Positions 16,261 through 23,951 of a stretch of 64,000 nt of DNA are shown piece after piece. Origin of the DNA: CAZEDM01 sp964511075. GTDB taxonomy: Bacteria > Zixibacteria > MSB-5A5 > RBG-16-43-9. The position numbers were made by a program, and so were the translations under genes. Under the pieces are notes generated by a model that worked only from the letters and a program-made list of their open reading frames with translations, was not told the origin of the DNA and made no database searches. The stretch is from assembly GCA_964511075.1 (NCBI GenBank), contig CAZEDM010000003.1, forward strand, positions 186,001 through 250,000, written 5' to 3'. Within the stretch, counting starts at the first letter, position 1; each line of letters begins with the position of its first letter.

Positions 16261-16947
16261 TTAGGGGGATTCTTTTAATTTATAGCCTAAATTTTTTACG
16301 GTTTGAATGTCTCCGGATAAGGCAGGAAGTTTGCCCCGGAGTCTTCTGATGTGAACATCAACCGTGCGCATCCCCCCGTAATAATCGTAACCCCAGACCT
16401 GGTCCATCAGATAATCCCGGCTCAAGACCCTGCCCTTGTTTCGCAGGAGACATTCCAGCAGGTCGAACTCCTTGGAGGTCAGCTCCACTGCTCGATTATC
16501 GTAGCTCACCTCGTGCTTGGTCAAATCCAGAATCAGCTTTCCGTATCTATAAGCCTTTTGCCTTTCGGGTTTTCTTTCCAGTCTTCTGAGCAGGGCTTTG
16601 ACCCTGGCAACCAGTTCCTTGGGACTGAATGGCTTGGTCACATAATCATCCGCACCCAGTTCCAGACCGACTATTTTATCCGTCTCCTCCCCCCTGGCGG
16701 TGAGCATTATTATGGGAAGGGATGCGGTTTTAGGATCGCTCCTCAGCTCCTTGCATACCTCCAGGCCATCCATCTCCGGAAGCATTATATCCAGGATGAC
16801 TAAGTCGAAGTTCTCCGCCCTGGCTTTTTTCAGCCCGGAGAAGCCATCCCCGGTCTCTTTCAGAGCGAAATTCTCCTTTTCCAGATAATGCCTCAAAAGC
16901 TCGACTACATCTTTCTCGTCTTCGATTACCAAGATTTTTTTGCTCAT
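16261..16947 (-). CDS. phoB: Phosphate-regulon response regulator PhoB
   Basis: The 228-residue OmpR/PhoB-type regulator has a receiver domain 1-120 with acidic pocket E9-D10 and phospho-acceptor D53 in VILDIMLPEMDG. K105-region TKPFSPKEL follows. A winged-helix domain covers about 130-226 (LTSKEFDLLECLLRNKGRVLSRDYL and RTVDVHIRRLRGKL). It should bind the 11-bp-spaced boxes found at three downstream promoters. It forms an operon with phoR. Confidence 0.93.
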   Translation of the reverse strand: MSKKILVIEDEKDVVELLRHYLEKENFALKETGDGFSGLKKARAENFDLVILDIMLPEMDGLEVCKELRSDPKTASLPIIMLTARGEETDKIVGLELGADDYVTKPFSPKELVARVKALLRRLERKPERQKAYRYGKLILDLTKHEVSYDNRAVELTSKEFDLLECLLRNKGRVLSRDYLMDQVWGYDYYGGMRTVDVHIRRLRGKLPALSGDIQTVKNLGYKLKESP

Positions 16948-16977
16948 GCTTTGCTACCCTCTAAAAATTTTCAATAT

Positions 16978-17005
16978 ATTATAATCAAAAACCTTTATTA
17001 AGCAA
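16978..17005 (-). promoter_or_regulatory. Promoter of phoBR
   Basis: On the minus strand TTGCTT (17000-17005), a 16-base spacer and TATAAT (16978-16983) form a sigma-70-like promoter about 30 bases before the phoB start. The remaining sequence to 17264 is AT-rich and holds no supported gene. Confidence 0.6.
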
Positions 17006-17264
17006 TCTAATTTTTTATTCAAAAAAATGTGCTAAATTTTAATTGATTATCCTAAGTAAGTTCGCGAAGAAAATCCCCCTCTATTTTATTCCATCAAGGC
17101 ATCCGGCAAAAAATCGGGCCTTGCGATTTAGCTGTCTGCAGATGGAATATCCAACAATGCGAAAAATCCCTTTTTTGAAATCAAAGAAGATTAAAGTTAG
17201 TATGAAACCGATAAAAAATATCAACCCTGCCCTTGAGTTAATACAGATGTTGGCTGCTCGTTTT

Positions 17265-18197
17265 TTAAAAACTGAAATTATACCCGCCAATGAAGCTGAC
17301 CGATATATTACCCTTAAGCTCTTTTCCCTGATTTAGATTTGAAAAATCCTTAAGCTCAATAACCAGACCTGCAATCGCGTTTAACGGATCCTTTTTCTTC
17401 AATAGATATACCCCCGTGCCGAAACCATTGGTGGTCTTGTCGTCAGTAATTCTTGTTCGCCAGAAATGATGAAAGCCTATTCTTGGCTGATTTGCCGGAA
17501 ACCAGAAAAAGTCCAATTTGATTGGCAGGGAATCTTTCTCTTTTAATTGTCCCAGTCTTGCTGTTTCTTCGTTTTTGATCGTCCTGACCGTGTTTGTGGC
17601 AGAATCCCTTATCGTTGTTACATTACTGATGGTCGTTTCCTCTAATTCATCAAAATTATTTCCCTTTTTGTATCCTATGGAAATGGCTGACAGCTTATTC
17701 CCTCCTATTTTAAGATTAAACGATAAAGAGAAAATTGCACTCGTAAAAGTCTCGCTGGTTATTTGATTGTTGAAATTTGTATCAGGATTGAATAGTTTGA
17801 ATCTATCCGCTTCATAACCCACTTTAACTATTAACCACCCATCAAGGATATCAGAATCTCTTAACAATTCTTGGAAACCAAAAATCAAATCGAAATTACA
17901 CCCCGGAGAGATATCTCCATTTTCAATTACCGATCTTATTCCATTGGTAGCTTTTCCTGAAAAATTGAATCCATAGAAGAAGGGCCTGTTGGTTACTCTA
18001 AAAATATAGCTTAATTTAAAACTTGCATTGCCCGTATTTATCCTCGTTACACCACCATATGGTAGGAATATGGCGCTCTCACCTTCCCTGTCTTCGAAGA
18101 TAGTCTGATTTATTTTTGCTGAACTCACCTGAGCAAGAATCATTGATGTGACAAGAAAAATTAAGCTGCAAATGAGTAATATTTTGCCTGATTTCAT
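17265..18197 (-). CDS. Outer-membrane beta-barrel protein, unknown function
   Basis: I start this gene at ATG 18197 because AGGAG is positioned just upstream and the peptide then begins with a clear signal sequence (MKSGKILLICSLIFLVTSM). The mature 290 residues alternate polar and hydrophobic strands (FKLSYIFRV, FFYGFNFSGKA, FTSAIFSLSFNLKIGG) and end GGYNFSF, a C-terminal phenylalanine as in barrel proteins. No known family is recognised. It is the last gene of a four-gene minus-strand cluster with a zinc-ribbon protein, a membrane protein and a small beta-rich protein. Confidence 0.7.
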   Translation of the reverse strand: MKSGKILLICSLIFLVTSMILAQVSSAKINQTIFEDREGESAIFLPYGGVTRINTGNASFKLSYIFRVTNRPFFYGFNFSGKATNGIRSVIENGDISPGCNFDLIFGFQELLRDSDILDGWLIVKVGYEADRFKLFNPDTNFNNQITSETFTSAIFSLSFNLKIGGNKLSAISIGYKKGNNFDELEETTISNVTTIRDSATNTVRTIKNEETARLGQLKEKDSLPIKLDFFWFPANQPRIGFHHFWRTRITDDKTTNGFGTGVYLLKKKDPLNAIAGLVIELKDFSNLNQGKELKGNISVSFIGGYNFSF

Positions 18198-18207
18198 TGT
18201 ATTGCTC

Positions 18208-18495
18208 CTATATTTGAACTTCTGCTGGAAAGTTAACGAAACCTGAACTATCGAAAGTGCCCTCTTTCTTAAACTTTTCCTGATCGTCAACTTTTATCAC
18301 TATTGACCAGTCCTGGCTTGTCCATCCTTTTAGTCTTACTGAAATATTTAAAGGATTTTCTATCTCAAAATTACTATCAGTCCAAGAAAATATATTGTCT
18401 CCAGATTCTCTTAGGGGAATTTCTTTACCCTCAAGCTCTACATCCACTGTTGTAAATTCTCCTTTTAATGTTACTTCCAGCTTATGTTTTGACAT
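18208..18495 (-). CDS. Small beta-rich protein, unknown function
   Basis: The 95-residue protein has no signal peptide and repeated strand-like stretches (KLEVTLKGEFTTVDVELEG, LNISVRLKGW, DWSIVIKVDD). It is probably a cytoplasmic beta-sandwich. No family is recognised. GGAGCGG lies before the ATG. It ends 10 bases before the barrel gene starts and is probably co-transcribed with it. Confidence 0.65.
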   Translation of the reverse strand: MSKHKLEVTLKGEFTTVDVELEGKEIPLRESGDNIFSWTDSNFEIENPLNISVRLKGWTSQDWSIVIKVDDQEKFKKEGTFDSSGFVNFPAEVQI

Positions 18496-18597
18496 AATAC
18501 CGCTCCATTTTTTGTTTTAGGTGAATGTCCGGACGCTCTTGACTTTTGCTATTCTCTTTTAGCCCAGAAGGCCCATCCCTGATCTATATCACTTGCT

Positions 18598-19353
18598 TTA
18601 TTTACTATCTGGCTTATTCCTAACCACCCTGGAAAGCTGTATCTTCATTCCCCCGGGACCCACCCACTGAAGCGTAACATCAAGATTCGATGTATCGGTC
18701 TTTACCCCTGAGGTCAATATGCTGGTTTGAATAAGCCCTTCCTCCGTTGGAGTAAAAAAGAAAGTACGAGCTTTCCCAAAAGTGGAGTCGGTCAGGATAG
18801 GCCGGACGTAGATCGCAACCTTTTCGGTTTTGCCGACCACACCAGTCAGCGCAAGCATCCTGCCCTCATCCGTCGAGTGGATTGAAGCCTCAAATCCTGG
18901 CTCTATAGTCTTGTGCTTCTTACTTACGGACGCAAAGATAATGCTCAGCGAGACCATAATTGCCGCTAAAATTGACAGGACAAGGGTAATCTTAATCCTT
19001 TTGTCTTTCACAGCGACTATGTCCTTGTGAGTCTTGTTAATCTCTGTAGGGGATCGCGGGTCGAATTCGACATTAACAGGAATCTGAATCCAGATCGTAG
19101 CCCAGTATACCGCGATTAAGGAGGCACTGGCAGAAGCGATCAGAATCGTCGGCCAGAACGAGAGTGCCTTTTCAGACAGGGCGAAGCCCACGGCCGCGGT
19201 AGCCGTGTAAATCCCCCAGAGCCAGATAACCAATTTCTGGAAGTTCTCAGCCATTTTATCGCGCGTTGTCACCGCGCCGTCTACTAACTTCTGGGAGTAA
19301 TCAAACCAGTAAGCATCATCGATCTTTGGCTTGGTAATAATTTCATCGCTCAT
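18598..19353 (-). CDS. Three-TM membrane protein with C-terminal domain
   Basis: The 251-residue protein has a cytoplasmic N-terminus (DDAYWFDYSQKLVDGAV) and two close membrane helices (LVIWLWGIYTATAAVGFAL; WPTILIASASASLIAVYWAT). A loop and a third helix (ITLVLSILAAIMVSLSIIFA) follow. The last 110 residues, from KKHKTIEPGF, look like a beta domain on the far side of the membrane (EKVAIYVRPIL, LDVTLQWVGPGGMKIQLSR). No enzyme motif is visible. Multi-TM proteins beside small partners are often conflict effectors, but nothing here proves that. Confidence 0.68.
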   Translation of the reverse strand: MSDEIITKPKIDDAYWFDYSQKLVDGAVTTRDKMAENFQKLVIWLWGIYTATAAVGFALSEKALSFWPTILIASASASLIAVYWATIWIQIPVNVEFDPRSPTEINKTHKDIVAVKDKRIKITLVLSILAAIMVSLSIIFASVSKKHKTIEPGFEASIHSTDEGRMLALTGVVGKTEKVAIYVRPILTDSTFGKARTFFFTPTEEGLIQTSILTSGVKTDTSNLDVTLQWVGPGGMKIQLSRVVRNKPDSK

Positions 19354-19363
19354 ATTTCATTCC

Positions 19364-19549
19364 TCACTTTTTATCCTCCTGGACCTGGACCTTATAGGGG
19401 TGACAATGCCCTCTTGCACAGGTGAGATAAACCACTTCTGTGCCGCCATCTGCTTTGGAGGAAATCTCCCTGACACCTCTAACGGTCTGCCGCTCGTAAA
19501 TCACTTTTTCGGAACAGCCAAGCTCTTTGCATTGAAATTCCTGAGCCAT
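19364..19549 (-). CDS. Small zinc-ribbon-like protein
   Basis: The 61-residue protein has CKELGC near the start and CARGHCH near the end, a CX4C...CX3-4C/H set that could coordinate one zinc. The middle is polar (VIYERQTVRGVREISSK). No family is recognised. It is the first gene of the four-gene cluster, 10 bases before the membrane protein. A GGAGG-type site lies just upstream. Confidence 0.62.
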   Translation of the reverse strand: MAQEFQCKELGCSEKVIYERQTVRGVREISSKADGGTEVVYLTCARGHCHPYKVQVQEDKK

Positions 19550-19848
19550 AACCCAAGCCTCCTTTAGGTTCGTTTGGAAAAAAAATCCACTTCGAAACTA
19601 TACTGCTGACACAGGCTTATTTACGCTAATAAAATTAGAACCAAGGCACTCTCAGCCATATAAAGCCCTTTTCCTGTTTTATTATTCGCTTATTCATCTA
19701 ACACTTTCCTCTTCAGAAGTCAAGGGAAAAAATATCCTTAACACAAAAATATTGTGGCTAAGTTATGACTGTATAATAAAATATGTGAGGGAATCATGTC
19801 ATAAGGAGTGTCTGACTTCAGATCCGCATGACTTGACGAAAAAAATTG

Positions 19849-19892
19849 CCAATCATCCAACCAAAAGCGGGGGATGGTTAACATACAAAACT
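19849..19892 (+). repeat. Dispersed palindromic repeat, copy 4 (degenerate)
   Basis: The degenerate left arm AATCATCC pairs with GGATGGTT, followed by the tail ACATACAAAACTT. It sits in the 19550-20079 gap, upstream of the SPFH gene promoter. Nothing else is visible between 19550 and 19840. Confidence 0.55.
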
Positions 19893-19923
19893 TTTCTCAG
19901 GGAATAAACAGTTCAAAAAACTC

Positions 19924-19952
19924 TTGACATTTGTAAACTCACTAAAATAATT
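19924..19952 (+). promoter_or_regulatory. Sigma-70-type promoter for SPFH gene
   Basis: A perfect TTGACA (19924-19929), a 17-base spacer and ATAATT (19947-19952) stand about 130 bases upstream of the ATG. Confidence 0.6.
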
Positions 19953-20079
19953 ACAAGGTCAGGGTTCAGGCGTGATGTCTGAGCCTGAAAATAAAGTAGC
20001 CTTTCAGGGGAGGTGATATTTATTCGAGAATAGTATTAGCCTGAGGTGTAAATCAAACCATCTAAAGAAGGAGGTAAAA

Positions 20080-20877
20080 ATGAAAAGGTATTTTCTGATG
20101 TGCCTGGTTCTTCTGTCCTTGTTCCTGGCAGGCTGCGGCACCAATATCCCCTCTGGACATCACGGGGTGAAATATATGAGGTTCAGGGGAGGCACCCAGA
20201 TGGGTAAAATCTACGGGGAGGGATTTCAATGGCACATGCCCTGGAATTCGATCTTCGTCTACCAGACCCAGACACAGGAAAGAAAGGAGCTTCTCAACGT
20301 GCTTTCCGCAGACGGTGCAACCATTGGACTGGAGACCTCCATCTGGTACAAACCGGTTCTCTCAAAGATAGACAGCCTGCAGATCACCATAGGACCGGAT
20401 TACTACAACGTGATAGTGGGTCCGGCATTAAGAGGCGAGGCGCGCAGCATCGTGGGCAGGTACAAGCCGGACGAGATCTACTCCACCAAAAGGGAGCTTA
20501 TCGCCTCGGAGATCTCCGAGGGCATGAGAAAGCTGATGGAACCGAAGTTCATCGAGGTGCAGAACGTCATCATCCGCGACGTGAACCTGCCCGCCAAAAT
20601 CTCCGAGGCAATCAACCTGAAATTAGCCGCAGACCAGGAACAGCAGAGGATGCAGTTCGTCCTTTTGAAGGAAAAGCAGGAGGCGGAAAGAAAACGCATC
20701 GAGGCACAGGGGATCTCGGACTTCCAGGCAATCGTAACCCGCGGCTTGAACCAGAATATCCTTAAATGGAAAGGCATAGAGGCAACCCAGAAATTAGCCG
20801 AAAGCCCCAACACCAAAATCGTAGTCATAGGGGCAGGAGAAAGCGGATTGCCTTTGATTTTGGGTGGAGATAAATAA
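20080..20877 (+). CDS. SPFH/prohibitin-like lipoprotein
   Basis: The 265-residue protein opens with a lipoprotein signal (MKRYFLMCLVLLSLFLAGC, lipobox LAGC), so it is probably anchored in a membrane facing the periplasm. The rest is an SPFH (band 7) domain: GVKYMRFRGG, YGEGFQWHMPWNSIFVYQTQ, LNVLSADGATIGLETSIWYK. The prohibitin-like helix EIYSTKRELIASEISEGMRKLM and coiled coil QEQQRMQFVLLKEKQEAERKR follow. It would form ring oligomers. Prohibitins usually have a signal anchor, so a lipobox is unusual. AAGGAGG stands 6 bases before the ATG. A dispersed repeat follows 13 bases after the stop. Confidence 0.82.
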   Translation: MKRYFLMCLVLLSLFLAGCGTNIPSGHHGVKYMRFRGGTQMGKIYGEGFQWHMPWNSIFVYQTQTQERKELLNVLSADGATIGLETSIWYKPVLSKIDSLQITIGPDYYNVIVGPALRGEARSIVGRYKPDEIYSTKRELIASEISEGMRKLMEPKFIEVQNVIIRDVNLPAKISEAINLKLAADQEQQRMQFVLLKEKQEAERKRIEAQGISDFQAIVTRGLNQNILKWKGIEATQKLAESPNTKIVVIGAGESGLPLILGGDK

Positions 20878-20889
20878 GGGGAAAAAATG

Positions 20890-20931
20890 TCAACCACCTC
20901 ACCAAAGGCGGGGTGGTTGACCTACAAAGCT
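20890..20931 (+). repeat. Dispersed palindromic repeat, copy 5
   Basis: Best-kept copy: left arm TCAACCACC, loop, right arm GGGGTGGTTGA, then CCTACAAAGCT. It stands 13 bases after the SPFH gene stop. Confidence 0.85.
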
Positions 20932-20971
20932 GATTAGGCACTTGATTTATTTAGAAAAAGGATAATGCTGT

Positions 20972-21658
20972 ATGCCAGACAGACAAACACTTACAAAAAT
21001 CCAAAGAAACCAAGTCCTTGAAATTCTTTTGAAGGCAGGATTGGAACCTACACATTTCTCATGGAATGAAGTAAGAAGTGAATTTGAAATAAAAATTGTT
21101 TCTAAATTGAAACATAGGAATGATAAACATTATTTTAAGTTTGATTATAGCTCAGACTATGGTCACTATGGAATCTATTCTCCTGGCGCACAGATTTTAA
21201 ATGTAAGTTGCTCTCCAGGCGATTGGGAGGATCAACTTAATAATGTGCAACAGTGGGCTAAAATTCTCAAGAAAGAACTTGAATCTCCTGATCTTTGGAA
21301 GGAATTGGAAAAACATCAGGCTACATTTTCGTTAGCCTTGCCCGCTAAGCTTAATCTCTTAAATGACCCCATACCCGTACATGAAGCAGAGCAAATTATT
21401 AAAGCACTGAATTCATTGAGACGAGAGATTAAAAAACAATTAAAGCTATCAAGTGAGCAAAATGAATTTGTAAGCGAAAAACTAGGCTATTTAGCCGATG
21501 CTGTGAAACGCCAAGGACGTCTTGATTGGGTCTATACTTGCATAGGTGTTCTTGCGACAATCCTAGTGGGACTTACTTTATCTCCAGAATCTGCATCCAT
21601 ATTTTGGCAACTTGCCAAAAGCTTTCTTAGCAGATTCATTCATATGATAGGACCATAA
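20972..21658 (+). CDS. Orphan protein with C-terminal membrane helix
   Basis: The 228-residue protein is mainly polar and cytoplasmic (residues 1-185). It contains the stretch HYFKFDYSSDYGHYGIYSPG and a long helix EQIIKALNSLRREIKKQLKLS. One strong membrane segment follows (about 190-212; WVYTCIGVLATILVGLTL) and a short amphipathic tail. No family is recognised. It is more AT-rich than the SPFH gene before it. A dispersed repeat lies before and after it, which makes it look like one removable accessory unit. Confidence 0.65.
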   Translation: MPDRQTLTKIQRNQVLEILLKAGLEPTHFSWNEVRSEFEIKIVSKLKHRNDKHYFKFDYSSDYGHYGIYSPGAQILNVSCSPGDWEDQLNNVQQWAKILKKELESPDLWKELEKHQATFSLALPAKLNLLNDPIPVHEAEQIIKALNSLRREIKKQLKLSSEQNEFVSEKLGYLADAVKRQGRLDWVYTCIGVLATILVGLTLSPESASIFWQLAKSFLSRFIHMIGP

Positions 21659-21746
21659 GTAATGTAAGCCAAGCATGGCCTAATGACTGTCCGATTTTGG
21701 AGACTACGTCTGGCGTAGCCACCGTAGGACTTTACAATAAGAATTG

Positions 21747-21781
21747 TCAACCACCCTTGGGGATGGTTGACCTATAGAGCT
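21747..21781 (+). repeat. Dispersed palindromic repeat, copy 6
   Basis: TCAACCACCC and GGATGGTTGA form a stem with a very short loop, then CCTATAGAGCT. It lies about 90 bases after the preceding gene. Confidence 0.75.
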
Positions 21782-21895
21782 GCAAACCATAGTTAGATGC
21801 CGTTGGTGATTTATATAAAATTAAATTCTATATGAGTTCCTCCTTTTAGAATTTTAAATTGCTATACTTTTCCTAAATATTCGTATAAAATGGTC

Positions 21896-22582
21896 CTAAT
21901 CCAATAGCGCTACCATAGTTGTGTAATAATGGCTAATGTATCTATTATCACTATTTTTAATGAAGAAAGCAACATAGTCATTGGGTGATACGACAGTCCA
22001 CTTCATATCAAATCCTGCAAAGAAACCTTCAGCTTGGTCTGTGTACTTTACTATATATTGGCTAGGCTCGACTCCTAGCCCAATCGCACGACAACCTATC
22101 TTGAATTTCGCTTCTTCCTCAAAATATCCCCAAGTTACCCAAAAATAAAGTTGACACTTAGGTAAACCATGCTTGAACTCAAAATGTACTCCACCTAGTT
22201 CCCATTCTCCTTGAGAAGCTTTTTTAGGCCCGAAAAACACTTCTTCTTTTCCAACGTATAGCGCATTCACGAACCCAGCTTTGTATTCGCCGAGAAGGGG
22301 ATCATCTTTTACATGAATCGGTATCCCGCCTTCAAGAACGATTATTGCACACTTTTGATTTGGATTATTCTTTTGCTTAGAAGTTTTTGGAGCCTTTATC
22401 CCTAATTCGCGCATTGCCTGAGCTATTTTGATATGATGTCGAGCAGATAACTCCGCACGGCCAATTTTCACTTCCGTAATTAGCCTAGCTATATTCACAA
22501 CTAAAGCTCTCTCAGATTTTGGGTACAAATTGACGATAGCTTTGATCTTCGCATAGTCATCCTTATTTTGTTTTTCTTTCAT
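21896..22582 (-). CDS. Hypothetical protein, unknown function
   Basis: This 228-residue soluble protein has a helical N-terminus (YAKIKAIVNLYPKSERALVVNIARLI and a KIGRAELSARHHIKIAQAMRELGIK segment). The second half is beta-rich with many aromatics (GEWELGGVHFEFKHG, QLYFWVTWGYFEEEAKFKIG). No signal, membrane segment or catalytic motif is visible. AAAGGAGATTTGAAATG gives a clear start. Its low GC and isolation in an accessory region suggest transfer. Confidence 0.65.
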   Translation of the reverse strand: MKEKQNKDDYAKIKAIVNLYPKSERALVVNIARLITEVKIGRAELSARHHIKIAQAMRELGIKAPKTSKQKNNPNQKCAIIVLEGGIPIHVKDDPLLGEYKAGFVNALYVGKEEVFFGPKKASQGEWELGGVHFEFKHGLPKCQLYFWVTWGYFEEEAKFKIGCRAIGLGVEPSQYIVKYTDQAEGFFAGFDMKWTVVSPNDYVAFFIKNSDNRYISHYYTTMVALLD

Positions 22583-22884
22583 TTCAAATCTCCTTTTTTT
22601 ATTTTTATTAGTAATCTAAAACTTAATTGCATAAAAGTTGTCAAAAGTTTGTTAAGATTCCGCCATTTCGCTATTAATGCTCAAAAATCGTCTCTCAGGT
22701 TTTTAAATATTCTTATACAGTTCCGTATAAAAACTTTTGAATAGCAGAATCCACCCTATAAAATACCTCAAAAACAACATATAAATCAGCAACTCCAATA
22801 AATTCAAAGTTTTTTACTCATATGCACACTTTGTCTGACGGTTTATATATTCTGCATAAACTCCCAATCGACGACCTTCTATAC

Positions 22885-23075
22885 AGACAGTCCGCTAGAC
22901 TTCTCACCCCCTTAACACCTCGCTCAAGAACATGGGTGTATATCACCACCCTCTTGACATCTCTATGCCCAAGCAATTCTAGCATTTTCCGAATCTCATA
23001 ACCATCGTCCAGTAAATGTGCAAAGGAATACCGAAAAGTCAGGTACTTTGCACGCTTGACGTTGCCGATCTTCCT
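22885..23075 (-). pseudogene. Remnant of an integron-type tyrosine recombinase
   Basis: The minus strand reads, without a start, YLTFRYSFAHLLDDGYEIRKMLELLGHRDVK then VVIYTHVLERGVKGVRS. This is the C-terminal catalytic part of a tyrosine recombinase. FRYSFAHLL matches the HTFRHSFATHLL box with one residue lost, LLGHRDV is the conserved LLGH, and the Y of IYTHV is the nucleophile. THVLERGVKGVRS is the typical end of integron integrases (IntI). The N-terminal catalytic domain and start codon are missing, so it is a decayed fragment. The rest of the 22583-23255 gap is AT-rich and without other genes that I can see. Confidence 0.78.
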
Positions 23076-23255
23076 GAACTACGATACTTGATCAGTAATA
23101 TCCACCTCCTGACATCAGTTTCCTGCTCCTTAATTTATTTTATACATTATTTCCTTTTAAAAGTCAAGGAAAAAAATGCTATAAAATGAATTTTATTTAT
23201 TGTCAAATTTTATTTATTGAGAGTATGAGCACCCCCTGAAAACAAAGTTTATCTA

Positions 23256-23942
23256 TTACTTACAAGCTATTTCCCCATCCACCACCCTTCCATCCTTCAA
23301 CTTCACCACTCTCTGGGTTCTGGCGGAGATATCTTTATCGTGGGTTATCACTGCTATGGTGTGCCCCTGTTTCCACAGGTTCACGAAAATCTCTATGATC
23401 TCGCTTCCGGAAACCGAGTCCAGATTTCCGGTAGGCTCGTCTGCCAGGATGATCGAGGGGTCATTGGCTAAGGCGCGGGCTATGGAGACCCTCTGCATCT
23501 CACCGCCGGAAAGCTCCGTGGGCTTGTGCTGCATCCTGTCCTTCAAGCCTACTATCTCCAGAAGCTCCTCTGTTCTCTTCCTTCTTCTTTTGGCTGTCTC
23601 CCCCTTGAAGATCAGGGGAACCTCCACGTTCTCGAAAGCTGTGGCATAGGGCAATAGGTTGAAACTCTGAAAAACGAATCCTATTTTTTGATTTCTGACC
23701 TCGGCTAATCTATTATGGTGCAGGTCCGCCACTTTTATCCCCTCAAGATAATATTCCCCCTCAGACGGTGTATCCAAGCATCCGATCAGGTTCATCAAAG
23801 TCGATTTCCCTGAACCGGAAGGTCCCATAATGGAGATGAACTCGTTTTTTTTGATTTCCAGATCGATACCCCTCAGGGCTTCGACCTTCATCTCGCCGAT
23901 GGTGTAAATCTTTTTTATCCTTTTCATCTCTATCATATCCAT
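23256..23942 (-). CDS. MacB/LolD-type ABC transporter ATP-binding protein
   Basis: The 228-residue ATPase has Walker A GPSGSGKST, Q-loop FVFQSFNLLP, signature ELSGGEMQRVSIARAL and Walker B IILADEPTGNLDS. The phrase NLIGCLDTPSEGEYYLEG is typical of the MacB/LolD/FtsE subgroup that drives mechanotransmission permeases. It is the last gene of a four-gene efflux operon, 9 bases after the second permease. Substrate is unknown. Confidence 0.92.
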   Translation of the reverse strand: MDMIEMKRIKKIYTIGEMKVEALRGIDLEIKKNEFISIMGPSGSGKSTLMNLIGCLDTPSEGEYYLEGIKVADLHHNRLAEVRNQKIGFVFQSFNLLPYATAFENVEVPLIFKGETAKRRRKRTEELLEIVGLKDRMQHKPTELSGGEMQRVSIARALANDPSIILADEPTGNLDSVSGSEIIEIFVNLWKQGHTIAVITHDKDISARTQRVVKLKDGRVVDGEIACK

Positions 23943-23951
23943 CGCTCCGTT

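Noticed and set aside
17043..17336. Short readings on both strands near the barrel gene end
   Set aside because: The minus-strand one starts from TTG inside the end of the barrel gene in another frame, and neither has family motifs.
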